From contig CM060990.1 in NCBI GenBank assembly GCA_030765065.1, positions 411,937,198 to 412,001,197 on the forward strand: DNA of 64,000 bases. Reading direction: 5' to 3'. A program made the position numbers and the translations under genes. This DNA is from Deroplatys truncata (lineage: Eukaryota > Arthropoda > Insecta > Mantodea > Mantidae). Of the stretch, positions 46,270 through 57,577 are shown piece by piece. Each line of letters opens with the position of its first letter. Within the stretch, counting starts at the first letter, position 1. A model generated the notes under the pieces. The model made no database searches. It was not told the origin of the DNA and was given only the letters and a program-made list of their open reading frames with translations.

Positions 46270-46500
46270 GAGCACCACAGGTAGTGGATACCTATGATAA
46301 TGAAATGATAACTGTGAAAGGAAATTGGGGGAGAAAACTTTCCAGGTATAAGTTTAGGGTATGTCCCCAACATTTGAAGACTGAGGGAAAACCTGGAAAA
46401 AAACTTTCAGACCGGGAGGACAGTCCTGGCAGGATTTGAACCACACACCTCTCGTTCATGAGTCTGTGCCTTAATGACCTCTGCTACCCATGTTGGAAGG
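46270..46500 (-). mobile_element. tRNA-derived SINE, family B, minus copy
   Basis: The reverse complement reads catgggtagcagaggtcatt (A-box region), gtgtggttcaaatcctgcca (B box), then ccaggttttccctcagtctt, caaatgttggggacatac and tttcctttc with a final atcatttcattatc. It matches the plus copy at 10893-11110. Confidence 0.7.
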
Positions 46501-46539
46501 CACATGGGTCTTAACCAAATCCCCATTCATGTAAACGGA

Positions 46540-46800
46540 AGCATCTTCCAAGGATGTGACATGAAGATTTTCAAGAGAATTCCCCACACCAAACTATCCT
46601 TTACATGGAAAATGTTTCATTATTTTTAATTACACAAAAATGGGCGTAAACAATTTTTATTAAAATACCATATGTTTAAGATATTTGCACAGGAAATAAA
46701 GTGTTTATCCTGAAATTTCTATGAATAACCTATGAAGTACTCTGAATGACTTTTGTACACTTCTGTATAACTGCTAAGCTATTAGAGATATCAAAAACTT
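46540..46800 (-). repeat. Unnamed dispersed repeat, minus copy
   Basis: Reverse complement of the repeat at 41860-42085; shared text includes ttttccatgtaaagg and aatatcttaaacatat. Its neighbour on one side is the SINE at 46270-46500. Confidence 0.6.
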
Positions 46801-47117
46801 CTTAGTACACAAACAAATGCGCTTCTTATTAAAACATAGTTTAGGTAACACAAAATTTGGGGGTATTCACTATTATAGATTTGAATTTCCAAATACTTTA
46901 TATTTTTCAGTGTTAAGTCAATAGTTTGTTTGTCATCATTATGCAAAGAGTGGAATTTCAATCCTAGCATACATTGATTCACATTTTAAAACTCTTGACT
47001 ATTGCCTTGTACCTATAACAAAGTATGTAATGAAACCATTTTTGTGAATGCTTATTTGATTAACATGAAACAGATAAAAAAATATGCATTTGTAATTGTA
47101 AGAATAGTTCAGTGTCC

Positions 47118-47470
47118 ACTGCCAGATCTGCAGAAAGAAACCAACAAAATGCTCCCTTTACTAGACTTGAATATTTGCAAGAAAGGAAGCAAGACTGAAA
47201 TTTGGTAAATATAAAAAAGACACTCATACTGACAATTACATTAAAGTAAACAGTTTGAACCCTTGGACACATAAAAATGCAGCAATTAATAGTTTAATAC
47301 ACAGACTGGAAAACCTACCATTAAATGATATAAAGTATGAAAAGTCTTGCACATAGTGAAGTTTTCACAGACAATCGATTCCAGAAAGAACTAGTGACAA
47401 AAAAAATTCAACAGGTTAAAAGAACCAAACAACTCAAGCAAATCACAACATTCAACCCAGGGAAAAAAAA
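47118..47470 (+). pseudogene. Penelope-like RT thumb fragment
   Basis: Frames read NKMLPLLDLNICKKGSKTEI, KKDTHTDNYIKVNSLNPWTH, KNAAINSLIHRLENLPLND and RFQKELVTKKIQQVKR. This parallels LPFLDLKI..., PTHSTNYIKNKSFNPTTHKH and AVLNSLTHRL of the element at 556-1725. Stops and a frame change are present, and the RT core and endonuclease are missing. It abuts the Gypsy fossil on its right. Confidence 0.75.
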
Positions 47471-47555
47471 AGAAAAAAGAACTAACTTTTATAAATTCAC
47501 TTTATCATCCAAAAGCTATTACTAAATTCAGTAGCTATTACAGTAACAAATTACA

Positions 47556-50352
47556 AGTTGGAAGAGCATCCCAAGTGTCGTCAATCTGGGGTAAGGGAAT
47601 ACAGTCCATTCGGGCAACAGCATTCAACTTCCTATAGTCCAAGCAGAAGCACAGCTCGCCATTCTTCTTCTGCTTCACTAAGACTACAAGGAAACACCAA
47701 GGGCTGTCAGACTCCTTCGATAATGCCCCTAGATGTTCTCCAGCATGTCTTATACCTCCTCTGCTTGCCTCCTCGCCAATCACACGTCTTGGTGGTTGCC
47801 GGATAGGCCAGGCGTCTCCGGTGTCGACATGGTGGAGTACTCAGTCGGTGCAGCCATAATTGCTGTCCCCTTGGCTTAAAGCACACTGGTATTGCCTAAG
47901 GAGGTGCTTGACCTTCTCAGTTGTGCCACGGTCAGATAGTCAGCCGCCATCTTCAACAAGTCTTCCAGCCGGGTTCCCAGATCTTGAGATGGAGCTGGTA
48001 CCTTGGGTCTGTCGCACAGTGATACACTCGCAGCTGGCTCGCATTCCTCTAACTCCGTTCTGACCTTTATGTCCTGATCAGTGTCCGATGGATTCAGCAG
48101 TCTCAATGGCACTTCCTCCTGGCAAGGCAACAATGGCCTCGTGACGCAGAATCCATGCAATGGTGGTTGCCAGTCCAAAATCAGGTTCCTTGAGCGCTGG
48201 CCTTCCAGACGCCTTCACCACCACCTCACTTTTTGCGAGCACAACCACATCGTCCGTCAGGATCAACCTGCAGATCCTCATATGTTCATCTCAGCCAAGT
48301 TCTCAGGACTCTCCTGCCAATGTCGACCATCGGCTCGTGGCTCCTGAGGACATTCAGTCCCAGTATCACATCTTCAGCCACCCCGCGACGAACACCCACA
48401 GCCATATGATGCTTCGACCTAGGGTCAACTCCAACAGGGCCTCCTCCATAGACAAGGAATCACCCGATGCCGTCACTAGTTGGTAGGGCCGATTCGGTTT
48501 CCTCGACGGCAAGCCACGTCAGGTCTGTTTATGGTCACGGCTGCACCTGTGTCGACTAGTACCCGGCACAGCTTCCCTTGTATCCAGCCGTCCGCGGCGA
48601 GGCAGTCATCCATTCTTCTGCCCAAGGCACGCAACGTCACTCGAGGGGGTAGTGAAGACGGCCCCGACGTGCCCCTCGCCACGCCGGTGCTTTTTCCCGC
48701 TTGCTCGTCGGCTTGGTGTGGACAGTCCCTTACTAGGTGTCCTGGCTGGCCACACCCCCAACACACACCGCTTGAAAATCTTCGACGACATCCTTGGGTT
48801 TATCCTCCGTCCCCGGCGTATCAAATGATTCGAGGTAGGTGCCGCCTGTTACCTTGCTACCGTTGCCGCCTCCGCCTCCGTCCGTTAGCGCCTCGTGGAT
48901 GGTGTAATCGCCGAGCATCAGTCGCTCTCGTAACTGGGCGTTACGCAACCCTTCGACAAAGCAGTAGGCAGCTACCTGGGATACGAAACTGGGCGGAAGG
49001 TCCACCAAAGCTTTGTTCACTAGCTGTTCAACTGCCAGGGCGAACTCCTGCGTCTTCCCCGGCTATTGCAGCTTTGACTTTAGTTGACTGCGATAGGTTG
49101 AGGCCAGCCAATGGTACCCGAACCGGCTTTCGAGGTCGGGCACGGTCGACGTTGGAATCGCATTCCAAATTTCTGCTGCCTCCCTGGAGGCTGGTTATTA
49201 GTTGCGTGGCTTTCTCTTCCGATGACCATTGGTTGTGGGTAGCGAAGCGGCGAATTGTCGGCGGAAAACTTCGAAAGTTGACGTTCCATCGTTTTCGGAT
49301 GGCTTGACACGCGCAGATGTTGCCGCGTCCAGGTGTCTCGACCTTCAAGTCCTTAAGTCTTCTGTTAAGCATTTCTTCCAGCATGGCGTTGAGTTCCTTG
49401 GCGCTGCCGTCGACTCTTCCTTCCAGAACGCTAAACCGTTCCCCGACGTCCTCCAGGGCGTCAACGCGTTGGCCAAGGTTTTCACCAATTCGCCGAGCTC
49501 CTCCATGGCTTTCTCTACGCCGGTCAGTCGTTCGTCAATTTTGGTCTTTGGTCCATAGCTCCGTCTTCATCTTAGACATTTCTGTCTGCAACTTCTCCAT
49601 TCTGGAATTCACTTTCTCTTCCATTATTTCTCCATTGTGAAATTCACTGTGGTTATTCCACTTCTCAGTTTGTCCATTCTGAATTACATTTTTGTCTCCA
49701 TTTTCTCTACTGCTGAGTTCACTGGCGTCAATTTCACTTCCCCATCTTGTCTATTCCAGAATTTACATTCTTCATTTTGCTCTCCATCTTCTACATTTTG
49801 GCCAATAATTTTTCTAAGATTTCTTCCATCATGCTTTTATATCCCACTTCTGACACCAATGTAACAGTGAGAACTCCAGTTACTGTGAAAACACACTTTA
49901 TTATCACTGGACACTCAACTAACACAAACGTTACACTTGAGTCACTTTGGCACACACTCGAATACAACACTACTGATCCGTCGAATCGAATCATTACTGA
50001 ACTCCGGAATTGCATGACTCACAACTGACTACTAAGTTAAACTCACATTTAAGCTGCACTGTTCACTTGCACTGTCACTTCTAACAGAACTCGAACACCT
50101 GACTCAATTCAACTCTGACTTGTCCTGCCGACGGGTCCCTTATATAACCCTTGCATACAAGGCGGAGGAACTTTAGAGAACGAGAACCTAACAGAAAGGG
50201 CCAAAAGGAATTCTCTGGAGCATGGAAGTGCCACACAATGGCTACTGCTCAAAGTGCCCATTGTTCTAGAGAGGGACCGGCCATTAGCCTAACCCGCAGC
50301 AGGTGGATGGGCTGGCAGTCTCCCGCCCTGCCAATCCATAAAAACTTGGTAC
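47556..50352 (-). mobile_element. Gypsy-type LTR retrotransposon fossil
   Basis: Minus-strand element. In order from the right: one LTR (49860-50352), a primer-binding-like site next to it (tggtgtcagaagtggga), a gag region (about 48770-49400), a zinc knuckle (CWGCGQPGHLVRDC) with the protease motif LVDTGAA (about 48500-48770), and the beginning of the reverse transcriptase (to about 47556). Integrase, RNase H and the second LTR are absent. It is broken, with several frame interruptions. GC content is clearly higher than the surroundings. The left end abuts a Penelope fragment. Confidence 0.85.
49860..50352 (-). repeat. LTR of the Gypsy fossil
   Basis: About 493 bases with tgta...taca ends. 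It contains a TATA-like ttatataa near 50140-50150 in the expected promoter position, with the primer-binding-like site directly beyond 49860. No partner LTR lies in the window, so age cannot be estimated from LTR divergence. Confidence 0.7.
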
Positions 50353-50359
50353 ACGCTAT

Positions 50360-50860
50360 CACATCATGTACACTTCTCCTTTTTTTCTCTTGCTATCCTA
50401 TTTTTACCCTTTTCAAAATGAATTACTACACTCTTAACAAAAAAAAGAAACATACTTTAGGTAAAAATGGTGAGAGGCAGCCCCAAGCACGTGGCCACAG
50501 TGAATATTCTCATTTGTCTTGACTGCAACACCAGGCGCAAGAATAGAAAATACACCCCATCTTTACTTATCTATTACTTTTAAAATGTGCTAATGGATTC
50601 ACTGTAAAGTGTGCAAAAAACTGGGCAAGTTCACTTTTGGTTCAAAATGAGTTATTGGCATCCAGCGATTCTCTGTGATGAGTTTTACATTGTGAAAAAG
50701 CAGGTAAATCCAATTCCAGTTAGTTACACAGATACTGAACTGTGGAAAAAACATGTGGAATTCAGTTTGCAATAACATTGTACGTACAGGTGGATTTTTT
50801 CATTGTGAAAAGGCAGAAATGCAGAGGAGGAGAAGGTAGTCTAGGGTGGGAGAGAACAGC
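50360..50860. other. No recognisable feature
   Basis: The motif attgtgaaaa(a/g)gcag occurs twice (near 50691 and 50796). Nothing else stands out. Confidence 0.45.
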
Positions 50861-51599
50861 TGGCAGTATTTCCCTTGCGTGAAACAAACACTCGCTCAGA
50901 ACGTATGGTGATGTCACCTTATCTCATGATGTGTATGCGCCTGCTGCTCTGTTGCTACTATCCCAACACCCCTCTCAGAAGATAAATGGAGCTACTGTGC
51001 ATACTGTGCAATCAGCCTTTAAGTCGACTGTGCTCATTTTTCAGCAACAGAATGCAGATGGGGAAAAAAGCACGCAAATCCAGTTACTCGAACATTGCCT
51101 CCTTACTTCTTCACTTTGGTTGCATGAAAAACCAGGTAAGTTGATTTACCTGGTTACTGCAGGTATTCTTCTCTATCTGTTGAATTGAGGAAAGTAGTTA
51201 AGTTGTTTAGTTCTGTTCTTCATGTCATCTTTATTGTGCCAGCATCAAGTTACTGAAAATTGTAATCATATTTTTATGATGGAAGCGCTTGTTGGCAATA
51301 TTAATCTAAGAAGTAACACTCATAAACAAATGAGTGCCAGTAATCTATACTACAATTATTAGTGTATTGATATTGTCACATTCTCTGTTTTGGCATAGAG
51401 GCGAACAGTTCGGCTTTTCTACAATAAAGCAGTGTGCTAAATCATGCAGTTAACAATGTATACTGTCCGCTAACTGATTGCAATGCCTTTTGATACTCAA
51501 TTCTTGTTAGTATCATATAGAAAGCATTAGCAAACATGTTCAGTTAGAGTCAGACAAAATATCAATTACTAGTTCAATACTACTATCAATATCTTCTAG

Positions 51600-51698
51600 T
51601 TGAGCTTGCTATGATACAAAGTAGCGGTAGTTCTGAGGAGTATGTAAACAAAATTATGCCTATATTTCCACAACAAAATGTTACTAACCATGGAACTG
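51600..51698 (+). CDS. First coding exon of the DDE-like transposase
   Basis: Acceptor atcttctag ends at 51599. The ATG at 51611 opens 29 codons plus one base (MIQSSGSSEEYVNKIMPIFP, then QQNVTNHGT) up to donor ctg|gtaagt at 51699. Splicing to the acceptor at 52346 keeps the frame and creates the acidic stretch GTDFDSDDNLKDTDYQPK. An upstream non-coding exon ending at cag|gtaagt (51135/51136) is likely. The phase match across the 648-base intron is the main support. Confidence 0.6.
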
Positions 51699-52346
51699 GT
51701 AAGTAAGCCCTTTTCATTCTTTTAATGCAATTAAGATCACATATTCATACTTTCAAAATGTGTTTGCATGAACCGTTATACAGTAATTAAACTGTTAATT
51801 GGCAGCATAAAAAAGAATTGGAGCTTCAGAGTTAAAATAGTGAATTCATTTGCAATCAAATATTAGAACTTAAAGAATTACTAGATATAAACACAGGAAC
51901 AGGGAATGTGAAAAATGCACTGTAAAATAAGACATGTGAAAACTAGAAAAATTAAGAGCTTGGCATAGTCACATGGGTGAACTACCATGGAGCTTAAAAT
52001 TCAATTTCTAGATTCCGGCTAAGGGTATACCACAATGCCATGTAGTATAAAAATCTGTTCTTTACTTCTTTCTTTTCTTTTTCTATTTTCTGAAACTTTG
52101 TATTGTATGTTTAAATCACATATAAACTTCAAACACTGTACGTTAGTATTCATGAATAGGAATAGAGAAAATTTTGGTCAGTTTTCTTCTTAAATAGGCA
52201 AAAAATATTATCTGTGGAGGTTCTTTCTTATAACCTCTGTAACCCTCTTTCCAAGTTCCTCCTCATTTTCCTTTGCAACTCAATTGCACCATGAAGACCA
52301 GCTGGATATGTATGGAGTAGATCCGAACAAAAATGCTGTTTTGTAG

Positions 52347-54268
52347 ATTTTGATTCTGATGACAATCTGAAAGATACCGACTACCAACCAAAACAAGAGA
52401 AGTTTACAAAAATATTCAAAATCCCTCAAGGCTACATTGCAACCAATGAAAGTCATGGAAAGGAAACCGTGGAAGATATCAGCATCCCGAGTAATAATGG
52501 AATTAATCAGTCTGACAATCATGAACCAAGTAGTCCTGCTCAGAAGAAAAGGAGCCATAAAGACAGAGAAGTTATCAGGGAACTCAGAAATAAAGGCAAA
52601 TCCTAGATATCAGAAAAAGCAAGCAAGAGAAATGGTCCTTCTTAAACCATGCCAAATGAAATGCTTGAAAAACTTTAAGGAGGAAGATCACAAAAAATGT
52701 TTTGAAGATTACTGGGATGTTGGTGATCATGATAACAGAGTGAGATACATATCTTCTTTAATAATGACAAGTAAACCAAAAGCTCACCATGTAGTTTGAA
52801 GACAGCACTAAACTACGGAAACTGTTTGCAAATATGAGCTTATTATTAATGGCAACAACCAGTCAATTTGTATGGAATGCTTTCGCAGAACATTTGGTGA
52901 AACAACTGGATTTACTGAATGTGTAACCAGCAAGAAGAAAAATTCATTTACTGAAGTTCTTGCATCTGATGGTAGAGGAACATCTGTTCCTGCAAATAAA
53001 ACAGTTGAGGAAAGATTACAGATGGTAAAAGCTCACATTCCCTCATTTCCTAGCTATGGGCGTCATTACTGCTGAAACACAACTTCTAAGCAGTTTCTGT
53101 TTTCGATTTTTGTCTATCAAAGATGTATGATTTGTATGAAGAATGTACAGAAAAACCTGTTTCACTGAAAATTTACTCTAGATGCTTCCATGATCTTGAC
53201 CTGGTGTTCAAGAAGCCAAAACAGGGCACTTGCCGCAAGTGTGATATACTGAGAATGCAGATAAATTCTTTGGTATGAGAGGCCAGAGATTTGGCAATTC
53301 CAGAACAAGAGGCACATCACAAAACTGCCAAGGAATCATACAGTCAAGAAACATGATAAAGAAATAACACAGAACAGTGATAAGAAGGCTATGTTTACCT
53401 TTGATCTGCAACAGTGGTTGCCAACACCCTTATTACATCTATTTCATTCTATAAAAGACAGTTGTGGCATTCAATCTAATGATCCACAATTTGGTCACCA
53501 ATGATGCTACTTGTTTTATGTGGAATGAAACAATATCTGGAAGAGGTGCTATTGAAATAGCTTCTTGTCTATATGAATTCATTCTGCAGTTGCCAGAAAC
53601 TTAGAAGAGATAATATTTTGTTCTGACGCTTGTGGGGGCAGAACAGAAACAGTGTTGTGGCTCCTAGGTTCAGCTTCTTGATTGAGAAGATGCACAACAA
53701 CTATGAAATTCATCACAAGGTTTTGGTGAGTGGGCACACCTGTATGGAATGTGATTCTCACCATGCTGTCATAGAAAGGAAGAAAAAAAGAACGGGAAAG
53801 AAAATCAACCAGCCTAATGATTGTTAACAGCTAGTGCAGTCATGTAAACACAAGAAACCATTCCAAGTTTTTGTGATGGAAGGAAAGCGTTTCCTAGACT
53901 CCAACTCCTTGACAAAAACCAGTGGGCCGTTCCTGATAAGGAAAACAGACACCAAAGGTAACAAATTCCTTTGGAGCAAAACTCACTGGCTTAATGCACC
54001 CAGAGTCCAGAAAAATATCCAAATATTCCCTTTCTTAGGAAGAACATTTTTGGGAACTTTCCATCAGAAGGCATGGAAAAGTTTATTGTTCCCATCAGTA
54101 CTGGTGATTCATGATGGTCCTGTTCCTGTAAGTGCTGAAAAGAAGAAAGACATCTTGGACCTGTTACCACTGATAGACAGAGTTTTCCATGACTACTATA
54201 AAAACTTGAGAATAGACAATTTTTGCAATATTGACCCTGATTTAAAAGAACTAAATGAAGATGTATGA
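52347..54268 (+). pseudogene. DDE-like transposase, main exon, broken
   Basis: After acceptor ttttgtag (52346): FDSDDNLKDTDYQP, then KDREVIRELRNKGKS to a stop. Later frames carry CQMKCLKNFKEEDHKKCFED and YWDVGDHDNRVRYISSLI; ECFRRTFGETTGF; NKTVEERLQMVKAHIPSFPS with HYC; KMYDLYEECTEKPVSLKIYS; KQGTCRKCDILRMQ; CSDACGGQNRNSVVAP; LVSGHTCMECDSHHAVIERK; and a 144-codon end (53834-54268) with APRVQKNIQIFPFLG and VPVSAEKKKDILDLLPLIDR. This block order is shared by many uncharacterised insect proteins; I read D in SDACGGQN and E in MECDSHHA as DDE candidates. I do not recognise the superfamily (Sola-like is one guess). At least five frame breaks. Confidence 0.65.
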
Positions 54269-54274
54269 AGTGTA

Positions 54275-55000
54275 AACTGCAACATGTAATGAAATTAATG
54301 TGGCTATTATCATGTTTTTGAAATTTTGCAAAAAAAATTGAGAAAGTTAAAAAAAGTGTTTAATCTTTTTAGTTAAAAACAGATGAATCTTATGAAACAT
54401 GTGGAATTATACATTTGCATATTCTTTTACATGCAGCTTTTCAATTCTTTTTCAGTACAAATTAGTGCATGTTCTTAAATGTGTGATTAAAACGAGTTGG
54501 CTATAATGAAATGTGTGCAATTAACTATACTGTAATACTCCATTGCTTACGGCTTTGGAAATTTTCCAAAAAGAATGAAAGTAAATGGTTAACATTTGAC
54601 TCAAGGTATATTCTTTAATATGAACATAAATAGGTAAGTCGCCAAAACAGTTGTACAACAGACGGGAAATACCGGGTAAGTTGATATAAGTAAAAAAAAA
54701 AATAGGTCATAGTGATCTGTAAACAATTCTATTTTAAAGATCTTGTTCATAAAGCTCAGAAAACTGTTTTTTGAGCATTAGTTCATGATTGTGGAAGCAG
54801 TTTGTTTCCTCTCTCTCCTGTAAAATTTGCTTTTGGTGACTTACCTGGTATTTCATGCTTTCTGCAGGCATGATAAATTCTAATGATTTCAGTGTAATAT
54901 GCTGTATTTTCACTGTTATTTGGAAATAGGAACCAATCAATTTACTGAAAATGAACAATTATTGCATATGCCGTGCTTATGCGGAGTAATACAAAAAATA
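54275..55000. other. No recognisable feature
   Basis: AT-rich flank of the transposase. Nothing supports a gene. Confidence 0.4.
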
Positions 55001-55009
55001 TGTTTCTTT

Positions 55010-55620
55010 AGAGCATATCCAGTATAGGGCTTCATAATCTTGCCAAACAGCTTAGACAGTCCTAAAACTACATGCAACCCACCGCATGGATAGGATACTC
55101 CTTATTTTTAAAAGCTGTAAATTCAGCATTGCTGCACATGACTGAGGTTGTCTTACAAACTTTGGAGATGCATGATACATAGCATATAACTTTTCCATGA
55201 AACTTTGAACCTGTTGATGCCAGAAACTTCCTTCACCATATCATGTCCTGATAGTCTTAGCCTATGGCTAGCACAATGCTGTAAGATAGCAGGGAATCTG
55301 TCTTTGAAAAGTTTGCAACTTCTCCTTGTGATCCAACCATCACTGCAGCACCATCACATGTCACTTAAACTAAATATTCATTTTAAAATAATGTCATCTC
55401 TAAACCCCAATAATAAATACATGAGATTAACTTTTAAATATACCATTTGCAGTTGCATCTTCTAACTCAATTAAGTCAACGGAAATATTCACAGATTCCT
55501 GCATATCTATTTCTTGAATGTGGGCGTGAATATATAATACTAGAACTGATTGTCTAACTGCAGAAGATTCATGAAGAATTACAGAAAATTTGCTTTTTCA
55601 ATCTATAATTTTTTTCATAA
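55010..55620 (-). pseudogene. hAT transposase fragment (ZNF862-like)
   Basis: Minus-strand frames read MQESVNISVDLIELEDATAN with GIFKS (near 55440-55500), TCDGAAVMVGSQGE (near 55330-55360), HCASHRLRLSGHDMVKEVSG with INRFKVS (near 55200-55270) and later GLSKLFGKIMKPYTGYALKK (near 55010-55060). The blocks VDLIEL...TA..I, CDGASVMLG and HC..HRLEL...DAVK.V..IN.FK are hallmarks of ZNF862/KIAA1586-type hAT transposases. Stops and frame changes are frequent. End repeats are not located. It is unrelated to hAT family 1 in this window. Confidence 0.7.
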
Positions 55621-56400
55621 AATGTGTAGAAAGAAGTTCCAAAAACAGGTTCCAGAATGCCATTCTGGCACTTACTGCCAGAAAAAAGCCCTTTTATACC
55701 ATTACTTGCACATGATTATACCACGTGATTCCAAACAATGGGGTCAAGCTTGAGGAGATGATTCCCAAATAAAATAATCTATAACAAGAAATCAGTAACA
55801 CATAACATAACATCTCAATCTGTAGACCATATAGTGAGCTAGACCAGCTTAAAGAAAGGTAGTCTACTCTAAGATGTAGATTATGTCATAAATACATAAT
55901 TACATTGTGTACTTGTATGTAAATAAATTGTAGTTCTTATGTAGAATACATTAGAGCTAAAAAATTTTAAAACAGTATTATTTATACTTAATGTGTTTAT
56001 AAAATTCAGTAACATTTTATAGCCAGTTATTTTTTTGAATGAAAGAAATCCTCCTCTGTATAGAAGGTGAGAGTGATGAGACATCTTTTCAATGCTAACT
56101 TGAATTTATTATTATTAGTTTCCAGTTCCTTAATATATGATGGAAGTGAATTAAATAATACTATACAATTGTAGTAAGCCCCTTTTTGGAATATTTGTAG
56201 GTTATTGCATGGCCTGTGTAAGTCCTGCCCATTTCTGGTTTGTTTGCTGTATATGTCTGAATTTTTTATGTACACTTCTGGGTGGTCAACTACGGTTAAA
56301 AGTACAGCTAATAAATACTCACAGGCTAATGGTAAAATTCCAAATGTTTTGAATAGTGGTTTACAATGAGTTGATTGCTTTACACCTGCCATTATTCTTA

Positions 56401-56955
56401 TTACCTTTTTTGTAAAAGAAATATTTTTTTTGCATCTACTGAATTTCCCCAAAATGTTATTCCATAAGTCATAATTGAATGAAAATGAGCATAATATACT
56501 GTTTTTAGGATGCTTTTATTTGTAAAATGAATTAATGATCTAATTGCAAAACATGCAGAACTTAGTTTCGGCAGGATGTAGTCAATATGGTCTTTCCAAT
56601 TCATATTATGATCTATAATAAGACCAAGAAATTTTATGTTACAAGTTTCAGTAATTTCATTGCCTTCATGTTCAATTCTTAAGTCTGCAATACTTTTATT
56701 TTTTGTGCGAAAATTGATGTACTTAGTTTCTTCAAAGTTTATATGGATTTTGTTACTATCGAACCAATTATTTAACACACTGAAAATACTGTGGATAACT
56801 CTGAGAGGCAACTGATGTTTGTGTTCTTTAATTATAATACTTGTATCATCTGCAAAGAGAACTGGGTGAGCATGTTCATTTATTACTCTGGGGAGGTCGT
56901 TGACATGTATTAGAAACAATAATGGACCCAAAAATCGAACCTTGTGGAACACCAT
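56401..56955 (-). pseudogene. LINE reverse transcriptase, catalytic palm and thumb
   Basis: 184 open codons: LGPLLFLIHVNDLPRVINEH, the catalytic pair in VLFADDTSIII, NWFDSNKIHINFEETKYINF, KFLGLIIDHNMNWKDHIDYI and MTYGITFWGNS. The next frame (56027-56452) continues the C-terminal domain with KKVIRIMAGVKQSTHCKPLF and FNSLPSYIKEL. Confidence 0.85.
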
Positions 56956-56968
56956 GCTTTATTTCTGA

Positions 56969-57577
56969 TCATTTAGAATATGTTTTAAAATTATCTGTAG
57001 AATTTATTATGATCTTTTGATGTCTGTTTGATAGGTAAGATGCAATCCATTGATATGTTTTATTCTTAATGCCATAATGTGATAATTTTGATAAGAGTAT
57101 GCTATGATTTACACAGTCAAATGCTTTTGATAGGTCACAGAATATTCCTAGTGTATTACATTTATTATCAAGTGATTTCAAAATTTCATTCATTAAGTTG
57201 AAAGTGGCATCATTGGATGACATGCTTTTCCTAAATCCAAACTGCTCCTTTGCTAAAATATTATTTTTAACTAGGTGATGACATATTCGTTTTAATGTAA
57301 GTTTTTCAAATACTTTGGAGAAAGCAGTTAGTAATGATACTGGTCTATAGTTCAACAGTTGTGACTTTTGCCCTTTCTTGTATAGTGGTTTAACTATAGA
57401 ATATTTTAGCCTGTCAGGAAAAGTCCCTGTTACAAAGGAGAAGTTACATATATGACTTAAAGGTTTGCCAATTTTATTGGCGCATAGTTTTAATATCTTA
57501 GTAGTTATTTCGTCATAACCCAATGAATTCTTGCTTTTGAGGGATTTTATTGTTTTATTTACTTCTGTTGTGCTCAT
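56969..57577 (-). pseudogene. LINE reverse transcriptase, fingers and palm start
   Basis: 202 open codons with the RT blocks LGYDEITTKIL, PLYKKGQKSQLLNYRPVSLL, EQFGFRKSMSSNDATF and GIFCDLSKAFDCVNHSILLS. The first catalytic Asp is in FCDLSKAF. The frame ends after TDNFKTYSK and the next block (GVPQGS) is in another frame. Confidence 0.85.

Larger units (their letters stand above)
50861..54674 (+). mobile_element. DNA transposon of an unnamed DDE family (tentative limits)
   Basis: Bounds are tentative: near the left, ggcagtatttccc (50863-50875), and near the right, gggaaatacc (54663-54672), are inverted, a short possible TIR. Between them lies a spliced transposase-like gene. No target duplication was found. 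Confidence 0.4.

Noticed and set aside
47860-49640. Long plus-strand open frames, including one of 275 codons
   Set aside because: Antisense shadows over the GC-rich Gypsy fossil; recognisable motifs are all on the minus strand.
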